NCBI RefSeq assembly: GCF_000350225.1
Contig: NW_005178493.1
Coordinates: 9,657-40,692 of the forward strand
DNA length: 31,036 bases
Direction: 5' to 3'
Origin: Chondrus crispus
Taxonomy: Eukaryota; Rhodophyta; Florideophyceae; Gigartinales; Gigartinaceae
A program made the position numbers and the translations under genes. The notes beneath the pieces were generated by a model. It did not search any database. It was given only the letters and a program-made list of their open reading frames with translations, and was not told the DNA's origin. Below are positions 17,535-26,262 of the stretch, piece after piece. Position 1 is the first letter of the stretch; each line of letters opens with the position of its first letter.

Positions 17535-18812
17535 TTAGCAGTCCTCTCTGGGCTCCCAACCAAGCAAATCGAGCACAGAGCTCGCCCTGAACTGTCGCTT
17601 CATAATATCGGCGCGTTTCTCACGATACCTTTTTGAATACGGCGTCGCCGCTCAAGCTGACTGTTTCTAATACTGTACCAACGACTCGTGAGTTGTGGAC
17701 ACAGACTCATATCCTGTTCACGCAACGGCTTCCAACGAATATAAAAATTAGTCAATCCCAAACACAATCTAAAGACCGGGTCATATTTTTTCACTCCACT
17801 TCCACTTACATCCTATAACATTGCAAAGACCACACAACCGCCCGAAATAGTTCTCCACAATGATTCTATCGCTGGAAATAGCCTTGTTCTCTGCAACCTC
17901 CTCTGGAGACAGAAATCCCCCTTGCGGTTTGCGCTTAGGGTGGAAAATTCTTCAAAACTCGACCGCGCCCTCATAGCAATTGTCAGCAAGAATTTCCCAT
18001 TGCTCTGGGTACCATTCGGGCAGCGGCCCGTCGTCATCAATCTACTTTTCGTTGTCCCTCCTTCGCTGCGCACGCCTATGAAAAAAACTGCATGCTTTGA
18101 AAAATAACCAAATTCGAAACAGACCCGGGTTCAATGCATACCCGAGGATAATGAGAATCCGGTCGGAGTTACGGAGACCTCCACCTTGAATTCATATAGA
18201 TTGTGCTTTCCACTAAAATATTTTTCCCTTCCTCTATGCTTCTTGAAGGCCGAAGTGATGGCTTAAACGTGACGTCAGTCGCGTATCTTGCCATTGGGTA
18301 GTTTTTAAACATGCGGTTGTTGTCGTGCAGCATTTTCATGGACCATCGTTTGGTCTGGTAGACCACATACTGGTCATAAACTGGCCCAGAGAGCATGCGT
18401 ATGAAGCGCACTATCATGCGTTCAAAAGCAGAAGTCTTCTGCCCAAACATCCGCGCTAGAAAATCCCATGCCCCACCGTGCTTCAAAACTGCCAACGTCA
18501 TAAAAAGCACATCTTTCGCCGTGTGCGCGAATTTCCTACCCCTTCCCACGTAATTTTCGGCGATGACATCCTGAAATCCAGCCCATATTTCCACAAACTG
18601 AGGCGGTGAAACGTTTGTCATCTCGAGAATTGCTTCCGCACCTCCCTCTTCGTAAAACGTGTCAATATGGGTGCATCCGACTCGTTTTTTTCGTCGCTGT
18701 TGTCAGGATGGAGCCCTTCAAAAAGCTCGAACTCGTTACGCCGTTCAATCGCAGCGGTAGACAAGGGCTGCAAAGCTTGAGCAGCATCTGACGAAGTAAA
18801 TGAAAACACCAT
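17535..18812 (-). pseudogene. Harbinger/DDE_Tnp_4-type transposase, nearly full length but broken (copy B)
   Basis: Read on the minus strand from ATG 18812, several frames follow one another. The N-terminal region includes FTKREVRKQF, then MTNVSPPQFVEIWAGF and a helical domain (GRGRKFAHTAKDVLFM, then LKHGGAWDFLARMFGQK). The DDE domain follows: RYATDVTF (first D), SGKHNLYEFKVEVSVTP, ILADNCYEGAVEF (second D block), HPKRKPQGG, ISSDRIIVENYFGRLCGL (E), KWKWSE, FRLCLGLTNFYIRWKPLRE and a basic tail ending GWEPREDC before the TAA at 17535. At least four frameshifts and several stops show it is inactive. The motif order matches copy A at 1183-1686, so both belong to one family. Terminal repeats were not identified. 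Confidence 0.8.
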
Positions 18813-18874
18813 TATGAAATCACCGGCCTCGAGATAGAGCGGTACTGTGGTTTAAGGGGGAGAAAAGAGACCTG

Positions 18875-19401
18875 TGGTGCAGAGGGCAGTGACTTGTGTC
18901 GAGGGGGGCGATGGCCGGTCGCAGGGAGTGCGGTGGTCCCTGGCAGAGAGTTCGGTGGCGTGGTGCCGGGAGGGCGGTGGGGTTGGGCGGGGCGGGCAGT
19001 GGCCGGTGTCGTTGAGGGCTGTGGTCGGTAGTAGGCAGGGTGGTGGCCTGTGGAGGGGAGGGCGGCGGCTTGTGGCGGAGAGGGCGGCTGCTTGCGCGGG
19101 AAGGCGGTGGCCGGTGCCAGGAAGGACCGCGGCCTGTGTCAGGGAAAGCGGCGGCCTGTGACGAAGAGGGCGGCGGCTTGGGCGAGGAGGACGGCTGCTT
19201 GGGCGGGGAGGGCGGTGGCCGGTGCTGGGAAGTGCGGTAGCCTGTGATGAGGAGGGCGGCGGCTTGGGAGAGGAAGACGGTGGCCAGCGTCAGAGAGGGC
19301 GGCGGCTTGGCACGAGGAGGACGGTGGCCAGGGTCACGAAGGTCGGCGGCTTATGGCGTGGAGGGGGGCTGCTTGGGCGAGGGGAGCGACAGCTTGTGGT
19401 G
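18875..19401 (+). repeat. G-rich minisatellite, about 21-22 bp unit, first part
   Basis: An imperfect tandem repeat with units near AGGGCGGCGGCTTGGGCGAGG, alternating with GGCGGTGGCC variants, clearest from 19055. Units of 21 bp keep frame, which creates open frames encoding glycine-rich heptads; I regard those as artefacts of the repeat. The array is interrupted by the solo LTR and resumes after it. Confidence 0.75.
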
Positions 19402-19406
19402 GGGTG
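19402..19406. repeat. Target-site duplication of the solo LTR, left
   Basis: GGGTG, repeated at 20070-20074. Confidence 0.7.
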
Positions 19407-20069
19407 TGTAGCGTAAACAGGTCCAGCGATAGGGGTGAATGCGCAGTTCAACCGAGACCCTTGTCGATCGGGAAGACGAGGGTGAAGCGGGACACCAGCT
19501 AATGGCACCGGGCAGCGGGCCCGGGTAGCGTGGTAGAGCGGGAACGGGGAGGACGCCGGTACGCGCGAGCGGTTCGACGCCTCGACGCCCCGGCGCGGTA
19601 CTGGGTAACGATCCAGTACCGACGGGCGGAGGCGGAGCCGACTTGTGGGCGTACCGCGCGCGTCCTCAACCCGCGCTCGGTGCCGCTCTAAGGTAGTTAG
19701 CGAGCGCTACCTTAGAATAAGCAGGAAGTCGGACCTTGACTGTCGGTGGGTGACAAGTCTGTTCTTTTTCTCCTCCACCACCGCCGGTCCGCTTCCATAT
19801 TTAATATACAAAACAATCTATAACACTACAGTACCGAAGTACTGTAGTGGACTACTGTAGCACATATCGGACTGCACTGAAATACTGCCAGCCATCGTGG
19901 CTGACAGTACACGTGTGCACGCGCGCTTCCGTCCCGCGCGTACACGTGTGCCCGTGTGCCCGAGGGGTACACGTGGCCACGCGTGGTAGTACTGTAGAGC
20001 ATCGGTCTCTACAGTATTGGATCCCGTTGATCTAATCTAACTAAAAGGCCCCAGGGGGGTTACACTACC
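19407..20069 (-). mobile_element. Solo LTR (663 bp)
   Basis: The segment begins TGTAGCGTAA and ends TTACACTACC, an inverted pair with two mismatches. It is flanked by the perfect 5-bp duplication GGGTG, and it cleanly splits the surrounding minisatellite. No coding sequence lies inside. This is the structure left by recombination between two LTRs. On the minus strand it would start with GTAGTG, like the candidate start TGTAGTGG of the gypsy LTR at 23466, and carry an AT-rich TATATTAAATA box, so I place it on the minus strand. It contains five strong hairpins. Relationship to the gypsy element downstream is possible but not shown. Confidence 0.75.
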
Positions 20070-20215
20070 GGGTGGGTTGTGGCTTGTGGCAGGGAGGGCA
20101 GTGGCAGATAGGTGGTTGCCAGTTGCAGAGACGGCGGTGGCCTGTGGCAGATAGGGAGTTGCCTATTGCGGAGAAGTTGATGGCGTGGGGCGGGGAGGGC
20201 GTTGGCGTGAGACGT
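20070..20215 (+). repeat. G-rich minisatellite, second part, after target duplication GGGTG
   Basis: Units such as GGCGGTGGCCTGTGGCAGAT resume the pattern of 18875-19401 directly after the solo LTR, confirming that the LTR was inserted into the array. Confidence 0.65.
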
Positions 20216-21447
20216 GGGGAAGTGGGCTGCACGGATATTTGAGCACTGGCTATTGACCTATGTAGGAAATGGGCGGGTTCTATGCGAAGCGATCGGTTTA
20301 ATTTGCGATGAGGCTCCTCTTTTGCGCATTGGCGCGGTGCTCAGGTGTGGAACACGTAGTTGTGTATTATCAGTTCGTAATCAGAAATATCAATCGTTTT
20401 GGCAATCACGGATTTTTTGAGACACCAATGGGCCACATGTCATCGAGGACTGCCGGTTCGGCATGTAATGCAGTATTTTACTTGTCCCCTTCTATTTTCC
20501 TTAAAGTTCTAGTACAATACAATGGGGATCACAACAGCCTCGCCTACAACGTCTACGCCCGGAGACGCGAGCACCACCGAGCGGTGCAAACGTTGAGTCG
20601 CGCGGGATGATCGCCTTCACCGCACGCCGCGCAGCTCCTCTCCCGACACATGACAACGGTTGACGTTGCACGTCACCCACCTTTCCACCCGTTCCGCTTC
20701 CAGCCTCTCGCCTCTACCGGCTCGCCCCTCCCATCATACGTCGCCGTCCACATCTGCCCGTCCGTTCAGCCAAGCAACCACGCTGACCCCCTCTCGCGGT
20801 CTCCCCCTCCCCGCCCTTCTCCGCACGGTGCGCCAGAACCCCGCGCCTTCCAAATGCACTTTCTCTGCATTCCTCAACCTGTCGTGTCATCCGCTCCGAC
20901 CGCGCCTTTATAAGGGATTTTATTTCTCTAACATGTAAGGGGCCGATGCTTTAGCACGAGGCAGGCGCCCTAATCCGGACCCCCCAGCCTTGCTCTTAAT
21001 TGTCGGGTATAAAATAGCTGCAACGCGCGAGGGCGGGGCGACGGAGAAAAGGTTTCGGCAAGGGTGGTGTGCTTCGGACCGACTCCACTGCCACACTTTT
21101 ATTTTGGTCGCAAGTTCAATTCTTCATGATTGCTGATATTAAATAGTGTGTTAACAAAGTTTTATGAGTAATCGTTTTAGCAAATAAGAAGATTCGCGCG
21201 ATTTTAATTTTTGGCAGTGGCCCGCTGATATGGAACGTATGAGCTGATACCCGCTGAGTGTTATCCGTGCTCACGGATCATAGCATCGGATTGAATCCAG
21301 GTCTGTTAACTTCCGCCAATGCAAAACACACCGAAAAACTAGAATCCATGACGCAGCGCGCGGTACAATGAACATGCTTTTTTATCGAACACCGTCAACG
21401 CCCACTAGGCATCAGCACCGATCGGCCCATATCCCATTCGCTGCATC
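20216..21447. other. 1.2 kb with no supportable gene
   Basis: The stretch at 20590-20910 is pyrimidine-rich and has serine/proline-rich open frames without a domain. A TATAAGG-like box occurs near 20908 and a TATAAAATA box near 21009. The remaining part to 21447 is presumably 5' flank of the broken SANT-like gene. Confidence 0.4.
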
Positions 21448-21912
21448 AATGGGCACTGTAAAAAGATGGAGCCAAGAAGAAAACATGTTGGCGTGTCAGG
21501 CGTTCGTTGCGGCCTCCAAAAATAGGTGCAAAGGGAATGAGCAAAACAAGGAAAGCTTGAAGAACCGAATGAGGAGGAGTTCAGGCGTCTTCTTGCTCAG
21601 AGTCATACTTTACAACCTGGTTCTACACTAGGTGTGACTCGAACAGGTTCTTCGATTACTCACCGGGTCAAAAGCATTCGAAAAGGGTGTCTAAACTTTT
21701 ATAGAATCATACGGAGAGTTAATGCAAAGACAACAGGTTCGCCTTATGAAGGCGACGTTTTAAATGCTGCCACTGCTATATATAATGATCTTTCCATTGT
21801 GTCTGACATGTACACATATTTCGGCAGCAGTACTCAAAAAGTTGGAAAGCCATTTCTCTATCTCAACTGGTATCGCTGTGAACCCCTTTCGGCCGACGTC
21901 GGTCGCCGGCCG
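21448..21912 (+). pseudogene. SANT/Myb-like accessory gene of a Harbinger-type element, broken
   Basis: The first frame starts at ATG 21448 and gives KRWSQEENMLACQAFVAASK, the trihelix/SANT pattern W-S-x-E-E followed by an acidic/aromatic helix. A frameshift near 21530-21545 leads to a second frame with EEEFRRLL, then SITHRVKSIRKGCLNFYR, NAATAIYNDL and KPFLYLNWY. That order is familiar from the Myb-like second protein of PIF/Harbinger elements and their plant relatives, which helps the transposase bind the element ends and enter the nucleus. The frame ends at 21915, where a G/C-rich different sequence begins, so the 3' end may be truncated by another insertion. The assignment is from motif order only. 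Confidence 0.6.
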
Positions 21913-22564
21913 TAATCTTGTTGGGGACCCTGTCTCCGCAGCGAATGTCCTCCCCATTCCACCGCTCGATGCGGTGGGGCAGGAAACGCCCCGAGGGCGT
22001 CGCGTACGCGAGCTGGTGCTCCCCCACGGAGAGCTGGCGGCGTCCGCCAAGTAAATGCGGGCGTTTGGCAGGGCCAGTCGGCGCGGTTGGATCGTAGGCA
22101 GGTTGGTCGATACCCTGGCTGACTGGTTCCTCACTCGGAGCGATGAAGCGCGCGATCTACGTGACGACCTAGCGACGCGCTCCGCGGAACTGCGGCGAGT
22201 CAGCCGTGAGCTAGGGTCCATGCGCGAGGCATCCGAGCGCCAAGCCGCGGCCTACGAACGGGCGGTGTTCGATCGCGAACGCTATCGACGCGAGCGCGAC
22301 CGACTACGGTCGTCGCAGTCGGTACCGCCGCCTGCGGGCAACGTTCCCCACCCCCCGGCTCCTGCAACCATTCGCGACCCGTATGCTGGGTACGAGCCCG
22401 ACCCTCGCCCGTCTCGGGACGGGGCGAGCGGTGAGGATACCACACGGGTCGCCATGCCTACCCTGGCGGACATGGCAACCGGCTCATCCCGGCAACCGTG
22501 GTACTATCCTCAAGCCAGTTACGATTCGGGGGCTCGTTTGCCCCCGAATGACCCGAGCCTCTGA
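21913..22564 (+). CDS. Gag-like coiled-coil reading frame of an unidentified LTR element
   Basis: The frame from ATG 22055 to 22564 encodes 169 residues. It is preceded in the same frame by about 45 open codons (VLPIPPLDAVGQETPRG) ending at a TAA immediately before the ATG. Residues about 30-85 are arginine/glutamate-rich and strongly helical (ARDLRDDLATRSAELRRVS), a probable coiled coil. The C-terminal half is proline-rich with DPYAGYEPDP and a tyrosine-containing end. There is no zinc knuckle. The G/C-rich composition and style match the gypsy gag downstream more than the host genes, so I infer an LTR-element accessory or gag fragment. It has no clear homologue that I recognise. An AATAAA lies 82 bp after the stop (22646-22651). 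Confidence 0.4.
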
Positions 22565-22788
22565 CCTTGTCAGCGTGTAGGTCAACGGGGCAGGGTTTCT
22601 TCCTCCCCTTGCCGGCGAGCAGAGGGGGCCCTGGTGCCTTTCCACAATAAAAATCGTCTTCCTGCAGAGTCGTTTTCGTGGTACCACATCCTTCCGTTTT
22701 GGTCCCTACCCGCAGCCCGCCACCCGTTCCCCTTACCGACCAACGGCAAACGAGCGACGGAGCGCTGCGCGTAGCTAGCGCCCTTCTA
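22565..22788 (+). other. 3' flank of the gag-like frame, with polyadenylation-type signal
   Basis: Non-coding, with an AATAAA at 22646-22651. No gene or repeat is seen here. Confidence 0.35.
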
Positions 22789-23240
22789 CTCGACGTCCCC
22801 TTCGCCTTCGGTTGGCGGGGGCCGTGGTGAGGAGGTTATAAAGCGGAGGTGGGCGCGCGGCCTTGTCATTCTTCGCGTCCCTCGCCATTACGGGCGGGGG
22901 CGCGAGCGAGCAGCCGTTCGCTTTTCTTTTGGACGTCCCTCGCCATTCGGGGCGAGGGAGCGGACGCTTCTCTGATCTTTTGCGCGCCCCTCGACATCGG
23001 GGCGAGGGACAGAAGGGCGCGGCGTTCGTCTCCTTCATTCCGCCCTCTCGCCTTTCGCAGGCGGGGACTCAGCGCGCCGTGTTCGTGTTATGCGCTCGGG
23101 GCTCCTCGCCATGCGGGCACGAGGGCGCCGGGCGGGCAACGATCGCATTTCTTCACGTCCCATCCCTTTGTCGTCCAGGAGCGTGGCACATCGAACGTCA
23201 TTTCTTCGCGCGTCCCTCGCCATTCGGGGCCACGGCAACC
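22789..23240 (+). repeat. Tandem array of about 55-bp hairpin-forming repeats
   Basis: Eight degenerate units can be laid out by their CTCGCC-like core at about 22802, 22881, 22939, 22990, 23047, 23105, 23165 and 23216. Apart from the first interval (79 bp, with a TATAAA at 22837-22842) the spacing is 51-60 bp. A typical unit is a T-rich spacer, GCGTCCCTCGCC, a short loop containing ATTCG, then GGGCGAGGG. So units form a stem of up to 8 bp (CCCTCGCC with GGCGAGGG). Several units keep both stem arms despite substitutions. The array lies between the gag-like frame and the gypsy LTR region and may belong to an LTR or leader. Confidence 0.7.
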
Positions 23241-23248
23241 GTGCGGAG

Positions 23249-23950
23249 TGTAGAGCACTGACCGCCCGCTCAATCGCGGTGCTGTACTGTAGCACACGCG
23301 GAATGCCTCACTATCATAAGTGAGATATATACCACGTGTAACCGTGTATCCAAACCCCCCCCGCTCGTGTCCGGGTGTAAGCTCCATGGAGCCCTGTCGA
23401 AGTACTGACAGTTCTACCCACGTGTACCCGTGTTATCCCTCACGTTAATCGTGTCATTTCCCACGTGTAGTGGTTGTCATACCTCCCCAAGAGGAGTTTC
23501 TCCGGCCATCGCCGCCGTCGTCCAATTTAGTATTTTTAGTTTAATTAATTATAGCTCCGACGTCAGCTAGTATATAGCCGACGTCCGACCCTTAGTAAAA
23601 CGGTACGAAGCTTTGGGTCTAGAACTCGGGTTTCTGGAACGGAGTCGTAGCCTCGCGTCGGTCCCCGTCCCACGACGGTACCCTGCGAGCCATCTACGTC
23701 CCGATTCCCTCCTGCCTCTACCGCGCGCGTCGTCCCGCCACGCCCGGCTCTCCGCGCGACAGCTGTCCCTACCGCTCCGCCCCTCCTGGGCTCTGTTGCC
23801 CACTTTTTCCCTCACTTTCCCTACTGCGCTTCGCGCCCGGCCCCGTACCGGTCCCTTACGGGTGGTCTCCCGATAACCCCCTACACGCGCCCCCGAACGC
23901 GCGCGCTCTGCCAGAGGGGGATCCCACCCCTTCCCCCTCAGTGCACGACA
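23249..23950 (+). repeat. Candidate 5' LTR of the gypsy element (start uncertain)
   Basis: The right edge is best supported: the LTR should end ACA at 23950, three bases before a TGG that fits a tRNA primer-binding site. Two TGTAG starts are possible, at 23249 (702 bp) and at 23466 (485 bp). A TATATA box lies at 23571-23576 in both models. Sequence between 23249 and 23470 has repeated CACGTGTA motifs like those in the solo LTR at 19407-20069, which favours the longer model. The 3' LTR is outside the window, so the ends cannot be settled here. Confidence 0.45.
23571..23576 (+). promoter_or_regulatory. Candidate TATA box of the gypsy LTR
   Basis: TATATA in AT-rich context, inside the candidate 5' LTR, about 480 bp before gag. 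Confidence 0.4.
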
Positions 23951-23953
23951 TTT

Positions 23954-23969
23954 TGGTCTCCCGACCTAG
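23954..23969 (+). other. Candidate primer-binding site of the gypsy element
   Basis: TGGTCTCCCGACC begins with TGG, complementary to a tRNA 3' CCA, and lies 3 bp after the candidate LTR end and about 100 bp before gag. Its reverse complement would be a tRNA 3' end with discriminator A. The tRNA species is not identified. Confidence 0.5.
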
Positions 23970-24056
23970 AAGTCTACGGAGTGTCCCTTATCCCTTACCG
24001 TTTTTGGTCCTAGGTGTTCTATCTCTGTTTCAACAGGTTTCGACAAGCTCAAGGCT

Positions 24057-26234
24057 ATGGTATCCGGGTCCGATTCGTCCCGTGAGACCCGTCCTCGAGA
24101 CGTGCCTCCGCCAGTTGCGGCGTGGATCACTCGGAGTTGTCGCGAGACCCTCCGAGAAGCGGAAAGATTCACGCTCAATACTGTAGCGGAGAAGCTCGCA
24201 GCGCAACCGTCGGCGCTGCGAGAAAACCTCAAGACCTTTATTGAGGAAACTATCGCGGCCCAAGCCGAGGTACAAGCCGCGCGAGAGCGCGATCGCCTAA
24301 CCGCCCTGGAAGGCGTGCTCACCAAGGCCTGGCAGGCGGACATAGCTGCCAGCGCCAAGGAGGCTGCCATCCTGCGTAAGCAAGAGGAGACCGCCACGGC
24401 GGAGGAACTCAAGGCCCTCCGTCGAGAAATTGCCATCTTGAAGACGCAAACATCAGCCTCCGCTGCTGGAATCCCTCCGACTACAGTCGGAGTAGCGACT
24501 CTCCCTCCCGCTGAGGGGTTGCCCCCGTTGAATAAGAGCCTGCTCTTTTCCAACGTGACAACGCCGGCGCTGCAAGCCGCGGGGATACGGGTCCCCTCCA
24601 TGGAGACCGCACCCCAATTCTCCGCCAACCCGCAGGCGTCGCGAACCGCGGCAGGAGCCTCCCGCGAGGGAGCCTCCGCCGGACCTATCCACCTTGAAGG
24701 TGATTTACCTTCCCAGAATTTACGGGGAGAGAACCCCGATCAAGGGGGAAGCTCAGACGACGAGGGGAGTGGACGACGAAAAAAGTCCAAACCCAGTCGG
24801 AAAGAGCGGAAGGCGAACCGTCGCAAAGGACGAAAGGATGGACACCCTCCGGACGGGTACTCAAGCCCGTCCTCGACATCCTCCTCTGACTCGGAGACCG
24901 ACTCCGAGTCAGAGTCCCTTACGGCCCCAACGCCGACGTTCGGCCCCAAACAGAAAAAGGTTTCTGTCTGGAAGCCGACGAACCACCGGTTCAGAGGTGT
25001 GTGCAACTACCGAGCCTACCGCCTCGTGGATACCGACCCAACCCTGGACGACCGGGTCTACGCTACCACCCGTAAAAGGGTGCAGTACCTCCTCGTGGTC
25101 ATGGGGGAGTACAAATTCAGCGGGGTAGATCCTATCAGGGTCATCAGTTTCCTGGCTCGCTGCAAGGAAAATTTTGACAACGCCAATATGACCGAGGCGA
25201 TGGCCCTGATGGCCCTACCCCATCTGCTGGCTCCGCCAGCGAAGGAAGCGTATGAGTCCCAGCGGGGACTGTACCGCAAATCTCAGGGGATCGCGAGCTG
25301 GGCCGCCGCCGTCAATTGGCTGTTGCGCACATATGCGACGAACCTCGAGATCGAGCGGGCCCTCACGGCATTGAGGGAGCTACGCCAGAAGCCGGGCGAA
25401 CTGGAAACCGAGTACGCTACTCGAATGTCCACCGCCCTGGGGAGGTGCGGGGACGTGCACTTGGCATACGAGAGGACGACCCTCTTCATCGAGGGGCTCA
25501 CCCCCGCGATCAAGCCGCTGGTGTTACAAGCTCGCGAGGATCGACCCCGATCCTCGTTCGAGGATACCATCGCCCACGCGCGCTCGCACGGCGATGCTTT
25601 CCGGGCCCAGCACGGGGCGGGGCGCCGCGTGGAATTCGGGAAGCCTCGCCCGGTTAGACAGGTTCTCGCTGCCCTGGATGGCGCCACGTCGTCGTCGACC
25701 GGCCCCCCTCCCAGTTTTCAAACGGCCCGGGGAGCCGAGAACTACTTCGCTACCGATGGTGACCTCGCCGGGGGGGCTCCTTCCCTCCCGACGGAAGAAT
25801 CCTCCTTCAACGACGGAGACTCGCTGTTTTACGGTGACCGGCGCAAGCCGTATCAACCCGCTCGAGGGCCCGCCGAGGCCTTTCGCGGACTTCCACCGGG
25901 GAAAACGTCCCGTAATTACCAGAAGGATCTGCGGGGACCTCCGTCCCCGCAGATCATCTGCTTCACCTGTTATCGGGTCGGGGACCACATTTCCCCCGAC
26001 TGCGACATGAAGGTGAAGGATGTATCCCTCGTACCCCATCAGTACGGGAAGTTGACCGCGGCCCAAAAGAGCCGAGTGCCTCCGGAGGCGTACCTCCGAG
26101 CCGTCGCCCTTCTCAGTTACGAGGCGAACCGGGTATTGAACCCCGAAGCCGTCGCCGGCCCGCCGCCGCGTGCGGGTACCGGGACGAGGACCCCTCCGCC
26201 CCCCGGGGAAGCTCTTTCGCCTCCAAAAAACTAG
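24057..26234 (+). CDS. Gag polyprotein of the gypsy chromovirus
   Basis: An intact frame of 725 residues from ATG 24057, about 100 bp after the primer-binding site. It forms the particle shell and binds RNA. Residues about 20-140 are helical and charged (a likely coiled coil), and residues about 235-290 are basic then serine/acid-rich. Residues about 345-515 look like a retrotransposon Gag capsid domain (YKFSGVDP, then LRELRQKPGELETEYATR, then LFIEGLTPAIKPLV). A zinc knuckle starts at residue 635: CFTCYRVGDHISPDC, which is CX2CX5HX4C, one residue longer than the usual CX2CX4HX4C. Gag is long compared with most Ty3/gypsy Gags because of the N-terminal extension. The frame ends in TAG directly after a slippery heptamer, so most product should be Gag alone. 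Confidence 0.88.
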   Translation: MVSGSDSSRETRPRDVPPPVAAWITRSCRETLREAERFTLNTVAEKLAAQPSALRENLKTFIEETIAAQAEVQAARERDRLTALEGVLTKAWQADIAASAKEAAILRKQEETATAEELKALRREIAILKTQTSASAAGIPPTTVGVATLPPAEGLPPLNKSLLFSNVTTPALQAAGIRVPSMETAPQFSANPQASRTAAGASREGASAGPIHLEGDLPSQNLRGENPDQGGSSDDEGSGRRKKSKPSRKERKANRRKGRKDGHPPDGYSSPSSTSSSDSETDSESESLTAPTPTFGPKQKKVSVWKPTNHRFRGVCNYRAYRLVDTDPTLDDRVYATTRKRVQYLLVVMGEYKFSGVDPIRVISFLARCKENFDNANMTEAMALMALPHLLAPPAKEAYESQRGLYRKSQGIASWAAAVNWLLRTYATNLEIERALTALRELRQKPGELETEYATRMSTALGRCGDVHLAYERTTLFIEGLTPAIKPLVLQAREDRPRSSFEDTIAHARSHGDAFRAQHGAGRRVEFGKPRPVRQVLAALDGATSSSTGPPPSFQTARGAENYFATDGDLAGGAPSLPTEESSFNDGDSLFYGDRRKPYQPARGPAEAFRGLPPGKTSRNYQKDLRGPPSPQIICFTCYRVGDHISPDCDMKVKDVSLVPHQYGKLTAAQKSRVPPEAYLRAVALLSYEANRVLNPEAVAGPPPRAGTGTRTPPPPGEALSPPKN

Positions 26235-26262
26235 GAGAACCTCAGCCTGCAGCCGCTGAGGT
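26225..26262 (+). promoter_or_regulatory. -1 programmed ribosomal frameshift signal between gag and pol
   Basis: The heptamer AAAAAAC at 26225-26231 is in phase as A AAA AAC, with codons AAA and AAC in the gag frame, followed at once by the gag stop TAG. After a 7-8 nt spacer, ACCTCAGC (26239-26246) pairs perfectly with GCTGAGGT (26255-26262) around an 8-nt loop. Slipping back one base enters the pol frame, which is open on both sides of this point. All three elements of a -1 signal are therefore present in correct spacing. A pseudoknot with downstream bases is possible but not worked out. Confidence 0.85.

Noticed and set aside
19040..19416. Glycine-rich heptad-repeat proteins in the minisatellite
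   Set aside because: The 21-bp unit keeps all frames open, so frames are a by-product of the repeat; no start, domain or flanking gene structure supports expression.
20650..20938. Serine/proline-rich frames near 20.7 kb
   Set aside because: They come from a pyrimidine-rich stretch that is open in two frames at once, with no domain.
22869..23240. Regularly spaced repeats resembling a CRISPR array
   Set aside because: The repeat cores are degenerate, the so-called spacers share sequence between units, no cas genes are near, and the surroundings are eukaryotic LTR-element DNA. It is a degenerate minisatellite of hairpins.
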